DNA from: Kuafuiihalomonas sp050331295
Lineage (GTDB): Bacteria > Myxococcota > Kuafuiibacteriia > Kuafuiibacteriales > Kuafuiibacteriaceae
Direction of reading: 5' to 3'
DNA: 64,000 bases
NCBI GenBank assembly: GCA_050331295.1
Contig: JBHJGZ010000004.1
Coordinates: forward strand, 434,001-498,000
Shown here: positions 51,668 through 59,562 of the stretch, piece by piece
Layout of the letters: each line of letters opens with the position of its first letter
Position numbering within the stretch: position 1 is the first letter of the stretch
Translations under genes and position numbers: made by a program
Notes under the pieces: model-generated
Databases searched by the model: none
What the model saw: the letters and a program-made list of their open reading frames with translations, nothing else
Told to the model about the DNA's origin: nothing

Positions 51668-52321
51668 ATGGAAGTGACGATTGAGCATCGATTTCAGGCC
51701 AGTTGTGTCGCCGCGCTGTTGGCACTCGGCGGCGCGGGCTGTGCCTCTACTCAAGAGAGCGCCGGTTCCGAACGCCCGGCCTTGGTGGAGTGGCAGGGAG
51801 CAACGCGAGAAGCGGTCCCCTATCATGGACAGACCGAATACTTTTTCTCGCTGCACGACGAAGATACCGCCCCCTTTGTCACGGTGTGCACCAAGAGCGA
51901 CTTCACCGGTTCTCGTACCGGCGGAGCCATCGGAACCGGTGTCGTCGGTCTCGGAGGGACCCGGATCACCACCGACGATACGTGCGACTTTCCGGACCCG
52001 GCGGAGCAGCTCAGATTTATCTGCCTCAAGGGCTTTCCGTCCACCGCTGGGTGTCCTCTGGGCCGAGTCAGCGCCATGGCGGAACTGCTCGCGTACTACG
52101 CGAACCTCGAACTACAGAGGCAGATCGAGGAGCGAGGCGATGTCTCAGAGCCCCTGGTGCTGGACATGACTCGGGACGAGTACAAACTACGTTATCTGTT
52201 CATGGCGCCGGATAGCAGGACGGTCGCTTCGCGCATTCGACGACTGGAGCATTTGTACGAGGAGCCGTCGCCCTTCCGGCGCCCGCTGCCCCAAGCCGAG
52301 CCGGCGTCCGACCTCAAGTGA
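51668..52321 (+). CDS. Predicted lipoprotein, unknown function
   Basis: 217 residues with a lipoprotein signal (VAALLALGGAGCAS). After the Cys the mature part is acidic with a beta-rich region (EYFFSLHDEDTAPFVTVCTKSDF; TGVVGLGGTRITTDDTCDF) and several cysteines, then a helical tail (YYANLELQRQIEERGD; YLFMAPDSRTVASRIRRLEHLY). No known family. It converges with the EF-hand gene. Confidence 0.68.
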   Translation: MEVTIEHRFQASCVAALLALGGAGCASTQESAGSERPALVEWQGATREAVPYHGQTEYFFSLHDEDTAPFVTVCTKSDFTGSRTGGAIGTGVVGLGGTRITTDDTCDFPDPAEQLRFICLKGFPSTAGCPLGRVSAMAELLAYYANLELQRQIEERGDVSEPLVLDMTRDEYKLRYLFMAPDSRTVASRIRRLEHLYEEPSPFRRPLPQAEPASDLK

Positions 52322-52372
52322 GTTCGCCCACCTTCGCTTTTCGCACCGACTTCGAGCGCCGCCGCAGATCGC

Positions 52373-52912
52373 CTATTCGGTGGCCGGCTGGGGTTGAGTG
52401 GGAGGCGCCTTGCGTCCGCTCTTCAGCGTCTCTACGTAGCTCGTAAACTCGTCCTGGCTCACCTGCTCGTCCCCATCGCTGTCCATGGCTTTGAATCGCT
52501 CATTCCTCTGAGACTTTCGAGCGTCGGCGATTTCATCCGGCGTCAGCTCACCGTCTCGGTTCGCATCGACTGCGGCGAAGTCCAGATCTCCGAACTGCGA
52601 CCGGTTGGCATCGACGTTGATTCCGCGACGTTTGGCGATGCGTGCTCGGAAGCCGCGAGCCCGCTCCTTGGCGCTGTCGAGTTCGCTCTGGCTCAAGGTT
52701 CCGCTCCCGTCGGAGTCGATCCGGGCGAACACCGCATCCATCCGGCCTCGGGCGTACGCTTCGAACTCGGCTCTGCCCACGGCTCCGCTTTGATCGGAAT
52801 CCATCGCCTGAAAGGTCGCTTCGGGGGTGGGACGTCGACCGGGCTGAGCCCACACGGTCGACGATAGACCGGCCGTCAAAGCGACGATGGAAAACACATT
52901 CATTCTGTTCAT
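52373..52912 (-). CDS. Secreted EF-hand calcium-binding protein with four loops
   Basis: 179 residues from the ATG at 52912, which begins a signal peptide (MNVFSIVALTAGLSSTVWAQ follows a short MNR lead). Four EF-hand loops are seen: DSDQSGAVGRAEF, DSDGSGTLSQSEL, DANRDGELTPDEI and DSDGDEQVSQDEF. Each has Asp at the first position and Glu at the twelfth, or a close match (D-x-D-x-D/S-G), so calcium binding is expected. Such secreted calmodulin-like proteins in bacteria may be structural or regulatory. The ribosome-binding GGAGG lies 4 bases upstream of the start. It is divergent from the Ser/Thr kinase gene. Confidence 0.9.
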   Translation of the reverse strand: MNRMNVFSIVALTAGLSSTVWAQPGRRPTPEATFQAMDSDQSGAVGRAEFEAYARGRMDAVFARIDSDGSGTLSQSELDSAKERARGFRARIAKRRGINVDANRSQFGDLDFAAVDANRDGELTPDEIADARKSQRNERFKAMDSDGDEQVSQDEFTSYVETLKSGRKAPPTQPQPATE

Positions 52913-53025
52913 GAAACCTCCTGGATGTGCCGCCTGGCGACACACTCACCAGGCATTCAACACCGCCAGCGCGTCCAGGTTGTCCTGCTTTACATTTCTT
53001 CAGGAACGCCGCCTATTCTGTGGGC

Positions 53026-54753
53026 GTGGACACGTCGGCCGAGGCCGTACCCGCCATCGAGGGGTACGAGCTACTGGACCGCATCGGTTCGGGGGGCATG
53101 GGCCACGTCTACGTCGGCCGACGGCGCGGGGTGTTGTGCGCGGTCAAGGTCTTGAAGCGAGACCTCATGACCCATCCGGCGGTGGTCAGACGCTTCAAGA
53201 AAGAAGTTCAGCTTTTGATGCTGCAGAACCATCCCGGCATCGTGGCCCTGGAAGACGCGGGGCACACGGAGGATGGGCGGCTGTACCTCGCGACCGAACT
53301 CATACCGGGGATGGACCTGTTTCGGGTCATCCAGCGCGTGGGACCGATGCCGCCCGACATCTGGACCGCGCTCGCCACACCGCTGTTGAGCGCGCTGGCT
53401 GCAGCCCACGAGTTGACAGACCACGACGGCCGCCCCGTCCGCCTCATCCATCGCGACATCAAGCCTGAGAACGTGATGGTGGGATACGACGGACGGGTGG
53501 TCATCCTCGACTTCGGACTCGCACAAGCTCGGCTGAGCGAGGAGCGTTCTCGCATCACCCGAGCCGGGCAGGTCATGGGAACGCCCAAGTACATGGCACC
53601 CGAGCAGATCCGGTCCCCCGACGAGGTCGATCAGCGAACCGACCAATTCGCGGCGGCCGTGACCCTGTATGTTTGTGGTATCGGCCGCACCGTCGGCTCG
53701 GACCTTCCGAACGGAGATGATGCCCTTCCTCTGCCCCAGCTCTGGGCCCGGCTCATGCGCCCCCATTGGCGACCCTTCACGGAGCTCGCGCCGGACTTCC
53801 CTGGCGAACTGGACGGCGTCTTGGCTCGGGCGATGGCTACCGAGCTTCGAGACCGCTTCCCGACCGTGACGTGCTTTCGAGACGCAGTCACCGCGGTGAT
53901 TGGACCGCCGAAGCCCGGCGTCCTTCGAGACTTCATCGCGTCCACGTTCGTTTCGGAACGAACCGCCCATCGGGAGTGGCTCGAAGCGCGCGCGACAACC
54001 TTGGAAGCCGAGGCCCATCGAGCGACGCGCGCGGATGGTCAGCGTTTCGCGTTCGGAACGAACCAGGCTTCGTCCGAGGCGACGTCGAACCGGCCGGGCG
54101 ATGGGTTTAGCGTCCACACGTCCCCTCTACTCTGGGCGGCGATCTCCGTGGTTCTCTTCATGGCGGCCACCCTTGTTGCCATCACTCTGAGGGCATCGAC
54201 CGGGATTCAGGAGAGCGGCACGCTGCCTCCGTCAGCCCGCGCCGCCTCAGCCAGACCGCAGGCCGTCCCCGTGCCGGCTGGCCTGGAGATTTCGATTGTT
54301 CCTGCGGACGCCTCTGGTGACGCTTGGGCCACCGGTCTCGTCGCAGCGGCGAACGGACCCGGCGGGTTAGACCTGCCACGAGAATCCATCGCCGCCATCG
54401 ATGATTCTCGTTCGCCATCCTCACCGAGGGAGCCCGAGCTCGACGCGTCCGGTGGCGCCGCATCGCCGACATCCCCATCGTCTGCGTCGGGCGAGTCGAT
54501 CCCGCCGAGCCGGCAACCATCCATCTCACCCGAACCGTCGATCCTGAGCCCGCGCGCGCTCCGGCGTGAGCAGGCTTGGGCTCGGGTCGACCGCTTACTC
54601 GGGAACGCGCGACTCGAGCCCAGCGAACGAAGGCGCCGCATCTTTCATGCTCTTTTGGAGGTCGCGCCGTACGACATCCAAAGCCCTTGCAGTCGGAACG
54701 CCTTGTTTCGAACCGAGTTGACCCGGTACATCGAGCTTTGCCGACCTGATTGA
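53026..54753 (+). CDS. Ser/Thr protein kinase with transmembrane anchor
   Basis: 575 residues from the GTG at 53026 (a GTG two codons earlier is possible). The kinase domain is complete: G21-SGGMG-H-V (Gly loop), K41 in LCAVKVLK, the catalytic loop LIHRDIKPENVMV (D144) and DFG at D162 (ILDFGLAQ), then MGTPKYMAPEQIRSPDEVDQRTDQFAAAVTLY. A single membrane helix follows at about 372-388 (AAISVVLFMAATLVAITL). The outer C-terminal ~190 residues are Ser/Pro-rich and disordered, ending with a Cys-containing tail. It should phosphorylate cytoplasmic targets in response to an outer signal. The pseudokinase at 18719 is the contrasting case. Confidence 0.94.
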   Translation: MDTSAEAVPAIEGYELLDRIGSGGMGHVYVGRRRGVLCAVKVLKRDLMTHPAVVRRFKKEVQLLMLQNHPGIVALEDAGHTEDGRLYLATELIPGMDLFRVIQRVGPMPPDIWTALATPLLSALAAAHELTDHDGRPVRLIHRDIKPENVMVGYDGRVVILDFGLAQARLSEERSRITRAGQVMGTPKYMAPEQIRSPDEVDQRTDQFAAAVTLYVCGIGRTVGSDLPNGDDALPLPQLWARLMRPHWRPFTELAPDFPGELDGVLARAMATELRDRFPTVTCFRDAVTAVIGPPKPGVLRDFIASTFVSERTAHREWLEARATTLEAEAHRATRADGQRFAFGTNQASSEATSNRPGDGFSVHTSPLLWAAISVVLFMAATLVAITLRASTGIQESGTLPPSARAASARPQAVPVPAGLEISIVPADASGDAWATGLVAAANGPGGLDLPRESIAAIDDSRSPSSPREPELDASGGAASPTSPSSASGESIPPSRQPSISPEPSILSPRALRREQAWARVDRLLGNARLEPSERRRRIFHALLEVAPYDIQSPCSRNALFRTELTRYIELCRPD

Positions 54754-54861
54754 AGTGGCTCTGGACCTTCTTGCGGCGACCCATCGGCTGGTTCGGCCCA
54801 GAGCGAAGTCGAATTGCTTACATGGCGGATCGGCTTCGGATGCTGGACCCGGTCCGATGCC

Positions 54862-55314
54862 CTAGTCGTGACGGTTTCGAAAGGCTTCCAGAGAGACGAC
54901 GTCCCCTCCGGACGCGCCACCCCCGTCTCGGCTTTCCTCGGCCGGCGACGAAAGGGAACTCGGTCCTTCAAAGCGCAAACCAAAGTCGACGTGGGGATCC
55001 ACGAACTGCGTGATGGCCTCATAAGGCACGACGATTCGAGACGGCTGCTGCTGAAACGAAAGACCCACCGAGAAGCGGTCCTCGGAGACCTCGAGGTCCC
55101 AGAAATGCTGCTTCAGGACGATTTGGATCTGTTCGGGGTAGGCCTCTCGGACGTGCGCTGGAAGCTCTACCCCAGGAAAACCGGTTCTGAAGCTGATGAA
55201 GAAATGGTGTTCTTCGGGCATGCCACCCACGGCCCGCTCGAGCGCCCAGCGGATTACAAGGCGCATCGCCGCTTTCGTGAAAGCATCGTAGGGTATTGCG
55301 CCAGACATCTCCAT
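54862..55314 (-). CDS. sspB: ClpXP adaptor SspB-like protein (alpha-proteobacterial type)
   Basis: 150 residues from the ATG at 55314. The pattern fits SspB of the alpha-type family, with FISFRTGFPGVELPAHVREAYPEQIQIVLKQHFWDLEVSEDRFSVGLSFQQQPSRIVVPYEAITQFVDPHVDFGLRFEG. SspB delivers ssrA-tagged proteins to ClpXP. The last ~45 residues are Ser/Gly-rich with a short C-terminal motif (VVSLEAFRNRHD) that could be the ClpX-docking element, as such tails usually are. No clp gene lies nearby. It is convergent with the kinase gene. Confidence 0.87.
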   Translation of the reverse strand: MEMSGAIPYDAFTKAAMRLVIRWALERAVGGMPEEHHFFISFRTGFPGVELPAHVREAYPEQIQIVLKQHFWDLEVSEDRFSVGLSFQQQPSRIVVPYEAITQFVDPHVDFGLRFEGPSSLSSPAEESRDGGGASGGDVVSLEAFRNRHD

Positions 55315-55363
55315 AGCCCTAGCAGGGCAGACCGCGTCTCGCCACTCGCGGGCCGGGAGACGC

Positions 55364-56578
55364 TCAGGGTTCCGGCGACACCACCTTTGGGCCACGATCT
55401 ACGGGTAGGGTTCCGCTGAGGTTCTGGGAATGGCCCTTCGCGAGGATCATGGCCATGCCCTTGTTGGAAAGGAGCACTGCATTGCTCCCCCGAACGAACG
55501 GAGCGGTCGAGACGCCGGACCCGGGCGAGAGGGCCTGCAGTGGCTTTCCGGTCCGTGCATCCAGAAGGTGAATGGATCCACGGGATGTCCCAACCCACAC
55601 GTGGCCATCTCCTGCGGCAGAAGGTCTCGTCGGAAAGCCATCCTTCACGTTAAGGCTCCACGTGACGCGACCTAGATCGGGGTCGAAGCCGAGGACGTCG
55701 CCCCGGCCGGTGCTGAAGACGATGGTTTCCAGCGGCTCGGCACGCACCAGCCCGTGAACATTCTTCAAGGAACGCATGTACACGATGGACCCGTCCTCCA
55801 CGGATAGGCGGTAAACCCCCTTGTTGAAGCTGGCGGTCAGGATCTCTCCTCCGTTTGGTCCGACGGGCAGCGGGGTGGCGTCGATGTCTTGAAACTGCTC
55901 TGCCGGCTCCCCGAGGCGGACCAACCACCGAACGTCGCCAGACTGCAGCTCGACGCCCAGTAACGTGCCGTCCGAGAAGCCGAGGACCGCCAGCTCGAGC
56001 CCTGGATGGATGTACGCTCCCGCCTGCCCGCGAATGGTCAGTCCGTCCGGAGTCGGCCGCTTTTGACGCCATAGGACGCTCGCGCCCTCGGCCGAGATGC
56101 TCAGCCCAACGAATGCGTTCGGACGAGCCGGGACGACGGCGATGTCGTTCATCATGGCGACGCCCCCGGATGGCGTTCCACCCACATCCACCGCCCATTT
56201 CTCGCGCCCGGTGTACTTGTCCAAGGCGACCAGACGCGGACCTTGTCCAACCAACAGGAGGCCGCCCACCTCAGACATCTCCGCCCCAACCTCTCCAAAC
56301 TCGGGGCGAGACCAGATCACCTCACCGCTGCCGAGGCGACGGGCTTCCAGTCGTTCGGAGCGAAGACCCAAGTAAACGTGGCTGGACTGCTCGTCGATGT
56401 ACGGGCGGGACCATTCTTCGCGGTTGATCTTCAGGAACTCGAAGCGCCCGAGATCGACGATGTATCGGGCCCCCCAATACTGCTGACGCTGGGCCTCGGA
56501 TGTCGCCAGGTCGCCGGGCGGCGCGGCCCCGAGGAGTGCGATGAGCCCAGCCGCGGGCCCCCAGAAACATAACGTCAT
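55364..56578 (-). CDS. bamB: BamB-like outer-membrane assembly beta-propeller
   Basis: 404 residues starting directly after the TAG of the YfgM-like gene. A seven- to eight-bladed PQQ-type propeller is indicated by repeated blocks such as LVALDKYTGREKWAVDV, GVELQSGDVRWLVRLGEPA, VLGFDPDLGRVTWSLNVKDG and IHLLDARTGKPLQALSPGSG. BamB helps the BAM complex insert outer-membrane proteins. The usual BamB is a lipoprotein, but here the only early Cys (residue 4) is too close to the start to be a lipobox. Other roles for PQQ-propellers cannot be excluded. The gene order with YfgM is that of bamB in gammaproteobacteria. Confidence 0.83.
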   Translation of the reverse strand: MTLCFWGPAAGLIALLGAAPPGDLATSEAQRQQYWGARYIVDLGRFEFLKINREEWSRPYIDEQSSHVYLGLRSERLEARRLGSGEVIWSRPEFGEVGAEMSEVGGLLLVGQGPRLVALDKYTGREKWAVDVGGTPSGGVAMMNDIAVVPARPNAFVGLSISAEGASVLWRQKRPTPDGLTIRGQAGAYIHPGLELAVLGFSDGTLLGVELQSGDVRWLVRLGEPAEQFQDIDATPLPVGPNGGEILTASFNKGVYRLSVEDGSIVYMRSLKNVHGLVRAEPLETIVFSTGRGDVLGFDPDLGRVTWSLNVKDGFPTRPSAAGDGHVWVGTSRGSIHLLDARTGKPLQALSPGSGVSTAPFVRGSNAVLLSNKGMAMILAKGHSQNLSGTLPVDRGPKVVSPEP

Positions 56579-57286
56579 CTATCGCAGGAGCTTCAGCCGA
56601 TTCTCGGCATAATTCTGAAGGAATAGGGATGGCTCCGTCTCCAAGAGCAACTGGAGGCGGGACCGGGCTTCTTCGACCTGTCCGTCCGCCTCCAAGACCC
56701 GAGCTTGATGCTTGAGTGCATACGCTTGGGCGAAAGGAATCTCGGCCAACAGTTCGAAAACCCGAAGGGCCTCGCTGTATTCGCCGAGGCTCTCATATGC
56801 GTAACCCTGACCCTCCAGGGCGATGAAACGCAGCGGATCGTTGGACACGGCCGAATCGAGATAGGCGCCGTAGAGGTCCGCTGCCGACCGGTAAGCTTCC
56901 TGCCTGGCGGCCAGGTCCGCCTCGTAGAGGAGCGCAAGACGAGCTGCTCCCCGGTCCGAATGCTCGGACCGGAACCGACGCAATTCATTCTGTGCGTCGC
57001 CATACGCCTGCTTCAACATTTGGGTGGAGGTCGCGGTGGACGCGAATTGTGGGGACGAAACTCGCTGATACGACTCCAGCGCATCGCCGAGCGCGGCCGT
57101 CACTTCGGACGCGCTCCGCGCGCTGCTGCTTCCAGCCATCTGAAATCCGACGATGCCCACCAGGATCGTACCCAAGGCGAGGAGCACCAGGCGAACGTTT
57201 TTCTCCAGCCAGGCTACCCAGGGCGCCCCTCCCTCTTGGAACGCGTCGGGGCCCAGAAGCTTGTCAGCTTCCTTCTTGCGGGCCAT
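56579..57286 (-). CDS. YfgM-like TPR membrane protein
   Basis: 235 residues. A cytoplasmic N-terminus leads to one membrane helix (VRLVLLALGTILVGIVGFQMA) followed by TPR-type helices (YRSAADLYGAYLDSAVSNDPLRFIALEGQGYAYESLGEYSEALRVFELL). E. coli YfgM is a chaperone-linked membrane protein encoded beside bamB. Its stop codon is immediately followed by the ATG of bamB, so the genes are co-translated or at least co-transcribed. The family assignment rests on architecture and neighbour. Confidence 0.85.
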   Translation of the reverse strand: MARKKEADKLLGPDAFQEGGAPWVAWLEKNVRLVLLALGTILVGIVGFQMAGSSSARSASEVTAALGDALESYQRVSSPQFASTATSTQMLKQAYGDAQNELRRFRSEHSDRGAARLALLYEADLAARQEAYRSAADLYGAYLDSAVSNDPLRFIALEGQGYAYESLGEYSEALRVFELLAEIPFAQAYALKHQARVLEADGQVEEARSRLQLLLETEPSLFLQNYAENRLKLLR

Positions 57287-57334
57287 GGGGACCGGGTTTT
57301 GGAGAGAGGACCTGTCCGAGTCAAGGACTGGTTG

Positions 57335-57832
57335 ATGCCTGGAACGGTCATCGCCGGAGCGCTTTGGGTCATGGCTGCTTCCCCCAACGCGTGGGCAGCG
57401 GAGGGTGAGTGGATGCTCAACGCGTCGACGGAGGTCATCGGTCGATTCAGCCGAGACGGCGAAGGTTTGGAGCCCGGAGGTCGACTGACGGTCTCCGGAG
57501 CACGCGGCGTGGGAGCCTGGATCTGGTTGATGGGCACGGCGGGACTCGGCGCCGTCGCACCTGGACCAAGGGTCGATTACGACATCATGGTCGGGGTGTC
57601 GGGGGCCGTCGACGTGGTTCGTTGGGTACCCTCCATCGAGCTGCTCGCGGGCTTCGGAGGAACCGGGGACCAGTTGGGCTTCGCGTTTGCCGGGTCAATG
57701 GGCGTGGAACGGTTCGTCGCAAGGCGCTGGAGCCTAGGGGTTCGGCTGCAGGGCCGCGGGGTGATCCGGCCGGACGACCTGGATCCAGGTGCCTCGGTTC
57801 AGATTCGCATCTCGCGTCGCATCGGTTTCTGA
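57335..57832 (+). CDS. Small exported beta-barrel-like protein, unknown function
   Basis: 165 residues from the ATG at 57335. A signal-like start (MPGTVIAGALWVMAASPNAWA) is followed by alternating strands rich in Gly and Trp, such as GRLTVSGARGVGAWIWLMGTAGLGAVAPG and QLGFAFAGSMGVERFVARRWSLGVRLQGRGV. The pattern resembles a small outer-membrane barrel of eight strands or so, but the strand count is not certain. It is divergent from the YfgM gene, 48 bp apart. Confidence 0.62.
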   Translation: MPGTVIAGALWVMAASPNAWAAEGEWMLNASTEVIGRFSRDGEGLEPGGRLTVSGARGVGAWIWLMGTAGLGAVAPGPRVDYDIMVGVSGAVDVVRWVPSIELLAGFGGTGDQLGFAFAGSMGVERFVARRWSLGVRLQGRGVIRPDDLDPGASVQIRISRRIGF

Positions 57833-57900
57833 CCCGGTCAGCGGCGCAGCCATCGGTCCGGCCCTTTCGTGATGGGGTCGACCTGAGGTATGCGCGCAAA

Positions 57901-59562
57901 GTGCAGGCATTCTCGGAGGTTGTCGACTTCCTGAACCACTACGTCTGGAGCTTTCCCGAAGCGCTCCCTTGGCTGGTCGTCGCGCTGCTGGGGACCGGGC
58001 TGTTCCTGACCGTGCGGCTCGGGCTGATCCAATTCCGCAAGACGGGCCATGCTTTGGCCATCGTCTCCGGCAAGTATGACGATCCCGAAGACTCCGGGGA
58101 CATCAGCCATTTCCAAGCTCTCTCGACCGCGCTCTCGGCGACGGTGGGCGTCGGAAACATCGCCGGCGTCGCGACCGCCATCCACTATGGCGGCCCCGGT
58201 GCGGTGTTCTGGATGTGGGTCACCGCTCTGTTCGGTATGGCGGTCAAATACAGCGAGTGTACGCTGGCTCTGAAGTATCGAACGTTTGACCATGATGGTG
58301 CGGTGGCGGGCGGCCCGATGTACTACATCGAGCGAGGCCTCGGTTCTTCCTTCAAGCCTTTGGCGGTGCTCTTCGCGGTCTGCGGCGCGCTGGCCGCGCT
58401 CGGCACCGGCAACATGAATCAAGCCAACACGGTGGCAGTAAGCGCCGGGACCGACTTCGGGCTGTCTCCCCTGCTGGTTGGGTTCGTTTGTAGCGCAGTG
58501 GTCGGAGGTGTGATCTTGGGCGGTATTCGCCGGATTGCGGCGGTGAGTTCTCGGCTCGCCCCCAGCATGGCGGCTGTCTACGTGGCAGGTGCCTTGATCA
58601 TCCTGGCCTTGCACGCTCCGCAGGTTCCCGGCGCCTTTCTCACCATCCTCGAGCACGCGTTCAATCCACGCGCGAGTGTGGGAGGGTCGGTGTTGGGCGC
58701 CTTCAGCGTCACCATGCTCTGGGGCGTGAAACGCGGCCTCTTCTCGAACGAGGCCGGCCAAGGAAGCGCGCCCATCGCCCATGCGGCGGCCCGGACCGAC
58801 GAACCGGTCCGAGAAGGCGCCGTCGCCATGTTGGAACCGCTCATCGACACGCTGATCATCTGCTCGATGACGGCGCTGGTCATCATCGTGACCGGGGTCT
58901 GGGACCAGCACAATGAAAGCTCCATCGCCTTGAACAAGGCAGCGGTGGTTCGAGCAGAGGACATTCCTACCGAGGGCCGAATCTACGACCGCGTACAGGA
59001 GGCCTTGGCGGCCGAAGGGCCGTTTGAATTCGAGGTTGAGGACGGCGTGCCCAACGGGGTTGGATTCATCGCCTACGACGGTTTCGTGGGGGATCCTCGA
59101 ATCGTTTACAACGGGGATGTCTATAGCGGTCGAATTCAGGCTCCGCTGTCCACCAACACGGACATCAGTCTCCTGCGCCTGGAAGGGAAGATGTTGCTCA
59201 ACAGTTCGGCCCTCACTGCGGAGGCCTTCCGCGTCGGCCTTTCTCGTATTGGAAACTGGGGGAACTATATCGTCACTCTGTGTGTATTCATGTTCGCTAT
59301 ATCGACGATGATTTCTTGGTCCTATTACGGAGACCGATGTATCAATTATTTAGCGGGCTATCGCTTTGTCTTGGCGTACCGAATCGTGTTCACACTCTTC
59401 GTCTTCCTCGGAGCGGTACTCGCGCTCGAAACGGTCTGGTCGTACGGTGATCTCATGCTGGGCATCATGGTGGTCCCGAATCTCTTGGGAGTGCTCCTTC
59501 TGTCTCCGGACCTCGTACGCACCACCCGCAAGTACTTCGATGAACTGAGGTCTTCTTCGTGA
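57901..59562 (+). CDS. AGCS family sodium:alanine/glycine symporter with internal insertion
   Basis: 553 residues from a GTG preceded by GAGG at 12 bases (the longer open frame upstream is not coding). The AGCS signature TALSATVGVGNIAGVATAIHYGGPGAVFWMWVTALFGMAVKYSE is clear, as are GGPMYYIERGLG, MNQANTVAVS and WGVKRGLFSNEAGQGSAPIAHAAA. It imports alanine, glycine or similar amino acids with Na+. Between about residues 350 and 450 there is an extra ~100-residue hydrophilic segment (AVVRAEDIPTEGRIYDRVQEAL and VYSGRIQAPLSTNTDISLL), longer than in classical AGCS members. Its stop overlaps the next symporter start (GTGA). Confidence 0.93.
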   Translation: MQAFSEVVDFLNHYVWSFPEALPWLVVALLGTGLFLTVRLGLIQFRKTGHALAIVSGKYDDPEDSGDISHFQALSTALSATVGVGNIAGVATAIHYGGPGAVFWMWVTALFGMAVKYSECTLALKYRTFDHDGAVAGGPMYYIERGLGSSFKPLAVLFAVCGALAALGTGNMNQANTVAVSAGTDFGLSPLLVGFVCSAVVGGVILGGIRRIAAVSSRLAPSMAAVYVAGALIILALHAPQVPGAFLTILEHAFNPRASVGGSVLGAFSVTMLWGVKRGLFSNEAGQGSAPIAHAAARTDEPVREGAVAMLEPLIDTLIICSMTALVIIVTGVWDQHNESSIALNKAAVVRAEDIPTEGRIYDRVQEALAAEGPFEFEVEDGVPNGVGFIAYDGFVGDPRIVYNGDVYSGRIQAPLSTNTDISLLRLEGKMLLNSSALTAEAFRVGLSRIGNWGNYIVTLCVFMFAISTMISWSYYGDRCINYLAGYRFVLAYRIVFTLFVFLGAVLALETVWSYGDLMLGIMVVPNLLGVLLLSPDLVRTTRKYFDELRSSS

